Assembly (NCBI GenBank): GCA_035532035.1
Contig: DATKRS010000016.1
Span: 1-60,488, forward strand
DNA from: Candidatus Dormiibacterota bacterium
GTDB taxonomy: Bacteria > Vulcanimicrobiota > Vulcanimicrobiia > Vulcanimicrobiales > Vulcanimicrobiaceae
Reading direction: 5' to 3'
DNA length: 60,488 nucleotides
Part shown: positions 52,034 through 60,488 of the stretch, piece by piece
Position numbering within the stretch: position 1 is the stretch's first letter
Layout: each line of letters opens with the position of its first letter
The notes under the pieces: model-generated
Told to the model about the DNA's origin: nothing
Databases searched by the model: none
Seen by the model: the letters and a program-made list of their open reading frames with translations, nothing else
Made by a program: the position numbers and the translations under genes

Positions 52034-52297
52034 ACGGTAAAATCCTCCGTACAGCGTGTCATCGACCGCGCCGTCGCATGCTTACAATGCCTTTACGGCT
52101 GCCTCCCCAGCACGCAATCGAGACGCGGTACGCGCGGCGTTTGGTCGGGCCCTTATCCCACGGCGTTTTCCCGGCGTTTCGGGCGTGGCGCATGCGCGCG
52201 CTGCTTTACCCAAGCTTTACGCAACGCCCCGCAATGCCGTAGCCTCGTGCGACCCTACGTTTGCAGGGCATCACGAGCCGATGGGCAAGCAAGCGCG
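52034..52297. other. Intergenic region before typA
   Basis: 264 bp between the divergent secreted-protein and typA starts. Short reading frames here have no family resemblance or ribosome sites. TACAAT at 52083-52088 could serve as a -10 for typA, but no good -35 stands at the right distance. Nothing else is recognisable. Confidence 0.4.
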
Positions 52298-54130
52298 GTG
52301 CGCACTCGCTCGGATCTTCGCAACGTCGCAATCATTGCACACGTCGATCACGGAAAGACCACGCTCGTCGATGCGATGCTGAGGCAGAGCGGCGTCTTTC
52401 GCGAGGGGCAAGCGGTGGAGACGCGCGTCCTCGACTCAAACCCGCTCGAACGCGAGCGCGGCATCACGATCCTCGCAAAGAACACCGCGATTCGCCACGG
52501 CGGCGTGAAGTTCAACATCGTCGACACCCCGGGTCACGCCGACTTCGGCGGGGAGGTCGAGCGCGTACTGCAGATGGTGCAAGGCGTGCTCCTGCTGGTC
52601 GACGCGGCGGAGAGTGTGATGCCGCAAACCCGATTCGTACTGCGCAAGGCCCTGGAGCTCGACTTGCGGGCGATCGTCGTGATCAACAAAATCGATCGCA
52701 GGGACGCACGTCCCGTGGAAGTCGTCAACGACGTCTTCGATCTCTTCATCGAGCTCGGCGCAGCCGACGTGCAGGCCGACTTTGCCGTCATCTACACCAA
52801 TGCGAAGGCCGGAATCGCAAAGCGCTCGCTCGACGATGAAGGCAGCGATCTCGAACCCCTCTTCGAGGCCATCCTCGCTCGCGTACCCGAGGCGCCGGCG
52901 GAAGACGGCTCCTTTCAGCTGCTCATCTCCGCGATCGACCACAATCAGTACGTCGGCCGCATCGGCGTGGGACGCATCTTCCGCGGCTTCTCGCGCGTCA
53001 ACATGCCGATTGCCAAGGTCGCGCGCGACGGAGCCGTCACGACCGGCCTGCGCCTCACGAAGCTGCTGACGTTTCAAGGCCTCGAGCGTCTAGAGGTCGA
53101 CGAAGCATCGGCGGGCGACATCGTCTGCATCTCCGGCATCGAGGATCTCAACATCGGCGACACGATCGCCGATGGCGACGCACCCGAAGGCCTGCACGCC
53201 GTCGCCGTCGACGAGCCGACCGTATCGATGTTCTTCAGCGTCAACACCTCGCCGTTTGCGGGGCGTGAAGGCAAGTTTCTCACGTCGCGACAGATTCGCG
53301 AGCGTCTCGTTCGCGAGCTGGAATCGAACGTCGCCCTGCGCGTACTGGATACGCCCTCGCCCGACACCTTCGAGGTGCGCGGACGCGGAGAGCTGCACTT
53401 GGCAATCTTGATCGAGACGATGCGCCGCGAAGGGTACGAGCTTGCCGTCTCCAAGCCGCAGGTGATCGTCAGCGAGCGCAATGGCGCGCGCTACGAGCCC
53501 GTCGAGTACGTCGTCATCGACGTTCCCGAGAGCTTCGCCGGCGCGGCTATCGAAGCGCTCGGCCGGCGCAAAGCCACGATGTCGAACCTCATTCCGATTG
53601 CGGAGTCGCGGCGGCTCGAGTACACGATGCCGACGCGCGCCATCTTCGGGCTGCGGGGCGAGCTGCTCACGCTCACCCGCGGCACCGCCGTGATGTCGCA
53701 CACGTACTACGACCACCAGCCGTGGCAGGGCGAGTTGCCGGCTCGCGCGGTGGGCGCGCTCGTCGCAAGCGACACCGGCCGGGCAACCGGCTATGCCTTG
53801 ATGGGCGTCGAGCAACGGGGCCGCTTCTTCGTCGGACCCGGGATAGACATCTACGAAGGCATGATCGTCGGCCGCGCCAACGATTCGTTCGACGTCGCGC
53901 TAAACGTCGTCCGCGAGAAGAAGCTCACCAACATGCGCGCTGCGGGATCCGACGAGAACGTCAAGCTGGCGCCGCCCGAGGAGCTCTCGCTCGAACGCGC
54001 TATCGAGTTCATCGAAGACGACGAGCTCGTCGAGGTAACGCCGAAATCGATTCGCCTGCGCAAGCGCATCCTGAGCGAGAGCGAGCGTCTCAAGGCAAGG
54101 CGTAGAGAGGCCTCCGCACTGACGCGCTAG
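52298..54130 (+). CDS. typA: Translational GTPase BipA/TypA
   Basis: A 610-residue ribosome-associated GTPase that acts in 50S assembly and stress adaptation. Starts at GTG 52298 with RTRSDLRNVAIIAHVDHGKTT; the G2 ERGITI, DTPGHADF and NKIDRRDARP are intact. The BipA C-terminal domain is marked by TRAIFGLRGELLTLTRG and GIDIYEGMIVGRA, and the last block has KLTNMRAAGSDENVKLAPP. Length is normal. It meets the S9 peptidase tail to tail; the stop codons share CTAG. Confidence 0.95.
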   Translation: MRTRSDLRNVAIIAHVDHGKTTLVDAMLRQSGVFREGQAVETRVLDSNPLERERGITILAKNTAIRHGGVKFNIVDTPGHADFGGEVERVLQMVQGVLLLVDAAESVMPQTRFVLRKALELDLRAIVVINKIDRRDARPVEVVNDVFDLFIELGAADVQADFAVIYTNAKAGIAKRSLDDEGSDLEPLFEAILARVPEAPAEDGSFQLLISAIDHNQYVGRIGVGRIFRGFSRVNMPIAKVARDGAVTTGLRLTKLLTFQGLERLEVDEASAGDIVCISGIEDLNIGDTIADGDAPEGLHAVAVDEPTVSMFFSVNTSPFAGREGKFLTSRQIRERLVRELESNVALRVLDTPSPDTFEVRGRGELHLAILIETMRREGYELAVSKPQVIVSERNGARYEPVEYVVIDVPESFAGAAIEALGRRKATMSNLIPIAESRRLEYTMPTRAIFGLRGELLTLTRGTAVMSHTYYDHQPWQGELPARAVGALVASDTGRATGYALMGVEQRGRFFVGPGIDIYEGMIVGRANDSFDVALNVVREKKLTNMRAAGSDENVKLAPPEELSLERAIEFIEDDELVEVTPKSIRLRKRILSESERLKARRREASALTR

Positions 54131-56229
54131 CGTAACTCCCGCTCCAGGAATCGCGCGGTCGCCGTGTCGGCACGCAGCCACGAGGCGTAGCGCAGGAAGC
54201 CGTGGATCTCGTTCGGGATGACCATTTGCTCGTAGTGCACGTGCGTCCGGCGCAGGCGCTCGACCAGATCGACCATCTGGTGAAACTCCACGTTGCGGTC
54301 GTCGTCACCCTGGATCAGGAGCACCGGCGATCGCCACGTCGAGATCGCCGAGTCGGGTGACGAGAGCCATGCGAGGCGCATCAGCGCCCGCGTGTCGTAC
54401 TGCTCGTAACGCTTAGGCTGCGTGAATCCCCACACCGGATTGGCGATGTCGAACGACCAGTCGTGAACGCCGTGAAAGTCAACCCCAGCCTTGAAGATGT
54501 CGGAGTTACGGGCGAGAGCGAGTGCGGTCAAATACCCTCCGTACGATCCGCCCCATATACCGATACGCGCCGGGTCCACGCGCGAGTCGCGCTGTAAGAA
54601 GCGCGCGCCGGCGACGACGTCTTGATACTCGGAGGCGCCGGTCGGCCCCCAACGCGCCGGAAAGTTGAAATCGTGTCCGTATCCGACGCCGAGCCGATAG
54701 TTGACGGAGAGCACGACGAAGCCGCGGCTTGCGAGGTATTGGTTCACGGCGTAGCCGTTCGAGTAGTAATCCATGTAATGCCACGTCAGCAGCATCTGCC
54801 GCGGCGGACCTCCGTGCACGAAGATCACGCCGGGGTGCTTCCCGCCACCGAGCGGCTCGAAGATCTGCCCGTGGATGAGCCATCCGTCTGCCGCGCGGAA
54901 GGCAACCTCGCGCGGCGTCACGAGCTGTAAAGTCGGAAAGTCGCTCGCGAGCTGATCCGCATCGAGCGTGCGGCGCGTTCCGCCGGAGAGCACGCTCACG
55001 AGCGGCGGCTGTTGCGCCGTCGTACGATTGAACGCCACGCCGTCTGCGAGCGCGACCGGTCCGGTCTCGCTGCTCGCACCGGCGGTGAGCTCGGCAACCC
55101 GTCCGGTGCCTACGTCGACGCGGAAGAGATGGCGGCGGTCGTCGTCACCGGGCGTCGATCCGGTATTCGCGGTGTAGACGACGGATTGCCGGTCGGGTGT
55201 GACCGAGGTCTCTTCGACCATGTACGCGCCCGGCGTCAGCAACCGCACGGCGCCGCCGTTGGCCGAGACCGCGTAGAGATGCGGCCAGTTGTCGCGTTCG
55301 CTGTTGAAGATCAAGCGGTCGTGCGCAGTCCATGCGACGAAGGGGCCGCCACCGGTTATCGGCAGCGAATCGCGTTTCCCCTCGCCGCTTGCCCAGACGC
55401 GGTGCGCCTGCCCGGAGCGCGCGTCGGCAACGAGAATCTGCCACGGCATGGGATTCCACTCGAGGGGATTACGCGGCGGACCGCCGTCGCCGTGGAGACG
55501 AATGAACGCGATGCGACGCCCGCCCGGAGACCAGCGCGGATTGAAATCTTGCGACGTCGTCGGGGCGACGTACTCGATCGGCTTGCCGGCGCTGCGGTAG
55601 AGCGCGATGAAGCTGTGATCCGTGCGCGCCGAGACGAAGGCGAGCGCCGAACCGTCCGGCGACCACTGAAGATCGGAGTCTTGGCCGCGATCGAAGAACA
55701 AGCGCTTCGCGGCACTCGCGCCGTCGATCGGCGCCTCCATGACCGCTCCGCCGTTCGTGAAGGCAACGCGCGTTGCGTCGGGAGAGATCGCCGGCGTATC
55801 GCCGTCGCCGATAGCCACCGGCGCTCCGCCGCGCGTCGCAACCGACCACACCTGCATCTGCGGCTGCACGGGACTCGAATCCGGACCGGGCTGCAAAGGC
55901 TCGGGCCAGTTCGCGTCGTGGTCGCCTCCCCGTACGTAGACGACGTGCGAATCGTCGTTCGAGATCGAAACATTGCTTATCTCTTGGCCGTCATCTCCGT
56001 TGGATGCGAAGAGCTCCTTCGGCGCAAACGCCGGCGCGCGCGCGAACCACAGGCTTCGAACGCCGCGCGTGTCGAGGACGTACGCGATCGCGCGTCCCGA
56101 CGCGTCGCGTACGATCGTGTCGGGAAATGGATACGCCAGTACTTGCGCCATGGTGAAAGACGACGGCGCCGCCAAGGCGGAGCTCGCACAGAGCAGTGAG
56201 AAGACGGCAAGAATCGATGCAAGTCTCAT
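54127..56229 (-). CDS. S9 prolyl oligopeptidase-family peptidase
   Basis: A 700-residue exported serine peptidase with a signal peptide (1-20), an N-terminal WD40-like propeller (about 60-420) made of Asp-rich blades such as WSPDGSALAFVSARTDHS, and a C-terminal alpha/beta hydrolase. The triad is Ser562 in WGGSYGGY, Asp644 in QGDDDRNV and His676 in EIHGFL. Acylaminoacyl- or dipeptidyl-peptidase-type specificity is likely. Its 5' end overlaps the divergent DUF5916 gene by 13 bp. Confidence 0.9.
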   Translation of the reverse strand: MRLASILAVFSLLCASSALAAPSSFTMAQVLAYPFPDTIVRDASGRAIAYVLDTRGVRSLWFARAPAFAPKELFASNGDDGQEISNVSISNDDSHVVYVRGGDHDANWPEPLQPGPDSSPVQPQMQVWSVATRGGAPVAIGDGDTPAISPDATRVAFTNGGAVMEAPIDGASAAKRLFFDRGQDSDLQWSPDGSALAFVSARTDHSFIALYRSAGKPIEYVAPTTSQDFNPRWSPGGRRIAFIRLHGDGGPPRNPLEWNPMPWQILVADARSGQAHRVWASGEGKRDSLPITGGGPFVAWTAHDRLIFNSERDNWPHLYAVSANGGAVRLLTPGAYMVEETSVTPDRQSVVYTANTGSTPGDDDRRHLFRVDVGTGRVAELTAGASSETGPVALADGVAFNRTTAQQPPLVSVLSGGTRRTLDADQLASDFPTLQLVTPREVAFRAADGWLIHGQIFEPLGGGKHPGVIFVHGGPPRQMLLTWHYMDYYSNGYAVNQYLASRGFVVLSVNYRLGVGYGHDFNFPARWGPTGASEYQDVVAGARFLQRDSRVDPARIGIWGGSYGGYLTALALARNSDIFKAGVDFHGVHDWSFDIANPVWGFTQPKRYEQYDTRALMRLAWLSSPDSAISTWRSPVLLIQGDDDRNVEFHQMVDLVERLRRTHVHYEQMVIPNEIHGFLRYASWLRADTATARFLERELR

Positions 56230-58493
56230 GGTTTGAAGCTTCTCGCGCGCGGCGCGCGAGTCCGCTCGTCGTTTCTGCCGTTCTATTGGCAGCCCTAACG
56301 CTCGGACGCGCTCAGGCAGCCGTCACGGCGACGTTTTCGTTTCCCGTCGCCCGCGCGCCGCACGCACTCGCGCTCGATCCGGCGCTGCGCGACCCCGCGT
56401 GGAACGCCGGCCGGGTTCCGAATGGCGGTGCGTGGGAGAACATAACGACGCGCTCTCCCGCGAACGAGCGCACCCAGGCGTACGTGCTCTACGACGATCG
56501 GTATCTCTACGTTGCATTCCGCGTCGAGCAGCGCGGAACGCCGATTACCGCCACGCAGACGGTCAACGACGTCGGCTTCGGCATCGACGATTTCGTCGGG
56601 ATCGGCGTCGATCCGAGCGGTGCCGGGAGCGAGGACTACTACTTCGAGACGACGCCGCTGGCAACGCGGTACCAGCAGGCGAACGAGAACGTGCGCTTCC
56701 GGCCGCGCTGGCGGTCGGCGGCCGCACGCACGCCGGGGGGATGGAACGCCGTCATGATCGTCCCGCTCGACGTTCTACACGTTCCCCACGCCGGCACACA
56801 GACGTGGCGGTTTCAGTTCGTGCGATCGATCGCGGCGAAAGGCGAGCATTACGCGTGGGCTTACAACGGCATCATGCAGGACTTTCCGGCGGGTCAGTGG
56901 CCCGCCTTCGTCGACGCGCGCTTCTGGGCCGCGGGCACGCTGCACGTTGTCGCGAGTGCGGCCTCGCGCCCACAGCCACGCGCGGACGCGTACCTGCTCG
57001 AGAGCGTTGGGCGCGATCGAAACCTCTTCGAGCAGCCGGATCAACTGTTCTTACCACAGAGCGTCCGCCACTACGGTATCGACGTCAGCGTGCCGCTGAC
57101 GTCGACGATCGACTTCGTCGGGACGCTCAATCCCGATTTTTCGAACGTCGAAGTCGACCAAGAGACCATCGCGCCGCAGGAGTTCCGCCGCCAGCTCGTC
57201 GAGTACCGCCCGTTCTTCGCCCAAGGCGCGGTATTCGTCAATGCGGCCTCCGGAATGCGCACGACGACCGGCTCGTTCTCGACCGGGCAGAACGTCATCT
57301 TCTACTCACCCAGCGTCGGCGCGTTCGATCGCGGCGGGAAGGTCGAGGGTTCGTTCGGCGATCAGAGCTTCGGCATCATGAGCTTCCGCGGTTTCGACGC
57401 TACCACCGGCAGCACGTTCGACGACGAGGCGTTCGGGTACGAGCACGCGCTCCAAGACAACTCGTTCCTCTACTGGACCGATGGCGTGCTCGCGCATCAC
57501 TCGCTGGCGGGCGACGACTCCACCGTCGAGGGCGGCGTGGAGACGCGCAATCTCAAAACCGGCCTCATCACTTTCGCCGATTACTCGTTCGAGAGCGGCA
57601 CCTGGGTCCCGAATGGACGCGCGACGATGTTCGAGACATTCGCAGACGTCCACAAACCGAACTACGAAGTCAACGTCGGCTATCTGGACATCGCGCCGAA
57701 CTACAACCCGATCGACGGCTACACCGCGAACTCCGATATCAGGGGGCCGCAGTCGATCGTAGACTTCACGGGAGGCTCCTCACCGGGAATCAAGAGCTGG
57801 AGCGCGTTCATCGAGGGTGACCGGTTTCTCGACGAGAGCGGCGCCGTGCACCAAGCGGACACGGGCGTCTTTGCGAACGTCATCTTCACGAACGGTCTCT
57901 CGCTCGACGGCCTGGGTCCGGCGATCGGCGAGCTGCGCTCATACGCGATCCCGTCCGGGGCGGATTGCACCGGCCCGACGATCGGCGTGTCGTACTTTAC
58001 CGGATACCCTTGCTATCGCGGCGGCGTGACGCAAGCCTTCAACCTGATGAACGTGCCGGTCGACTACGGCGACGCGACGCCGAATCCCATCAACACCGAT
58101 TACGCGTGGGGGACGTTCGGAAGCAACGAGGTGCATCTCTTCACGCTCTCGATGACGCGCGTGATCGGCGATCGCCTCACGCTTGGCGTCGATTACGACG
58201 GGACGTACGAGCGGCCGCTGGTCGCCGGCCCCTTGACCTCACAATGGCTGCGCCGCATCTCGCTCGGCTATAGCGTCGCGACGGATAGCACGCTGACCGT
58301 AGCGCTGCGCTCGATCAACGGCTACGGCGGCTTCGCTCCCGCCGTCGGAACGGATCTGGCCATAGCCTATCAGCAGCGCTTCCACAACGGCGATCAGCTG
58401 TACGTCAACTACGGGACGCCGGCGGCTGCCGCAACGCTCGACCGGCTGATCGTCAAGTTCGTCTTCCATGCGGGCGCCGACACCGGCACCTAA
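56217..58493 (+). CDS. CBM9-like/DUF5916 outer-membrane protein
   Basis: A 758-residue exported protein. After the signal peptide comes a carbohydrate-binding family 9-like domain (DPAWNAGRVPNGGAW to PRWRSAAARTPGG, about 40-190), then the DUF5916 region opening with GTLNPDFSNVEVDQ, followed by alternating strands typical of a beta-barrel to the C-terminus. Such proteins are common in Bacteroidetes and related diderm phyla; function unknown, perhaps glycan or peptide handling. ATG 56217 is the likely start; GTG 56196 is an alternative. It ends 9 bp from the clpB stop. Confidence 0.8.
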   Translation: MQVSWFEASRARRASPLVVSAVLLAALTLGRAQAAVTATFSFPVARAPHALALDPALRDPAWNAGRVPNGGAWENITTRSPANERTQAYVLYDDRYLYVAFRVEQRGTPITATQTVNDVGFGIDDFVGIGVDPSGAGSEDYYFETTPLATRYQQANENVRFRPRWRSAAARTPGGWNAVMIVPLDVLHVPHAGTQTWRFQFVRSIAAKGEHYAWAYNGIMQDFPAGQWPAFVDARFWAAGTLHVVASAASRPQPRADAYLLESVGRDRNLFEQPDQLFLPQSVRHYGIDVSVPLTSTIDFVGTLNPDFSNVEVDQETIAPQEFRRQLVEYRPFFAQGAVFVNAASGMRTTTGSFSTGQNVIFYSPSVGAFDRGGKVEGSFGDQSFGIMSFRGFDATTGSTFDDEAFGYEHALQDNSFLYWTDGVLAHHSLAGDDSTVEGGVETRNLKTGLITFADYSFESGTWVPNGRATMFETFADVHKPNYEVNVGYLDIAPNYNPIDGYTANSDIRGPQSIVDFTGGSSPGIKSWSAFIEGDRFLDESGAVHQADTGVFANVIFTNGLSLDGLGPAIGELRSYAIPSGADCTGPTIGVSYFTGYPCYRGGVTQAFNLMNVPVDYGDATPNPINTDYAWGTFGSNEVHLFTLSMTRVIGDRLTLGVDYDGTYERPLVAGPLTSQWLRRISLGYSVATDSTLTVALRSINGYGGFAPAVGTDLAIAYQQRFHNGDQLYVNYGTPAAAATLDRLIVKFVFHAGADTGT

Positions 58494-58502
58494 GACAGGC
58501 TC

Positions 58503-60488
<1,986 letters not shown>

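Noticed and set aside
51812-52297. Longer N-terminus for TypA
   Set aside because: Residues before GTG 52298 have no resemblance to BipA, which begins with the GTPase domain.

Overview
The window is a 60.5 kb piece of a GC-rich, gene-dense bacterial chromosome. A TonB-dependent receptor, lipoproteins and a DUF5916-type barrel protein mean the cell has an outer membrane. An aa3-type oxidase with a cytochrome c domain on subunit II, plus heme A synthesis genes, means it respires oxygen. The mix of carboxypeptidase-like TonB receptors, BNR-repeat proteins and unusual sugar enzymes recalls poorly cultured phyla such as Eremiobacterota (WPS-2) or Acidobacteriota. That placement is inference only. 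I saw no phage, insertion sequence, CRISPR array, tRNA or rRNA.

Layout. 1-6.6 kb: end of a monothiol glutaredoxin, a sulfurtransferase, a cupin, a secreted metallophosphoesterase, an EVE protein and a large TonB receptor. 6.6-12.2 kb: polyphosphate kinase, a histidine-rich membrane hydroxylase, a GT28-type glycosyltransferase, a ROK kinase and a cysteine-cluster protein. 12.2-15.6 kb: a BNR-propeller protein and a small secreted SOD/CHRD-like protein with a palindromic operator in front. 15.6-20.2 kb (minus): a coupled operon of lipoprotein, GH130, membrane protein, release factor 3 and a PLP dehydratase. 20.2-20.5 kb: a 112-bp tandem repeat array. 20.5-25.9 kb (plus): ctaA, ctaB, an MFS pump, an AidB-like acyl-CoA dehydrogenase and a membrane protein. 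25.9-33.1 kb (minus): the cytochrome oxidase genes, coupled upstream to nanE, an amino-sugar kinase, a tiny ImmA-like peptidase and an FAD oxidoreductase. 33.2-35.7 kb: a methyltransferase, a second repeat element and an amino-acid permease. 35.7-42.2 kb (minus): hydantoinase A, a transporter-PDZ fusion, a GH20 hexosaminidase and a small helical protein. 42.2-47.8 kb: an RskA-like protein, a GNAT enzyme, an MFS/subunit-3/GMC oxidation operon and a PhzF protein. 47.8-51.6 kb (minus): an ammonium transporter with a two-subunit molybdenum hydroxylase. 51.7-60.5 kb: a small secreted protein, BipA/TypA, an S9 peptidase, a DUF5916 protein and the C-terminal two thirds of ClpB.

Two themes connect the genes. 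The first is amino-sugar use: GH20 could release N-acetylhexosamines, the BadF/NAGK-like kinase phosphorylates them, and NanE brings ManNAc-6-P into the GlcNAc-6-P pool. The last two genes are translationally coupled to the terminal oxidase operon. The second is extreme compaction: at least ten junctions share 4 bp (ATGA, GTGA or TTGA), and at three head-to-head pairs the two opposing coding sequences overlap at their start codons. The most original features are the non-coding ones: a dispersed repeat family with two members here (20171-20473 and about 33933-34034), a perfect 18-bp palindrome centred on a TATACT hexamer, and helically phased direct repeats upstream of the TonB receptor.
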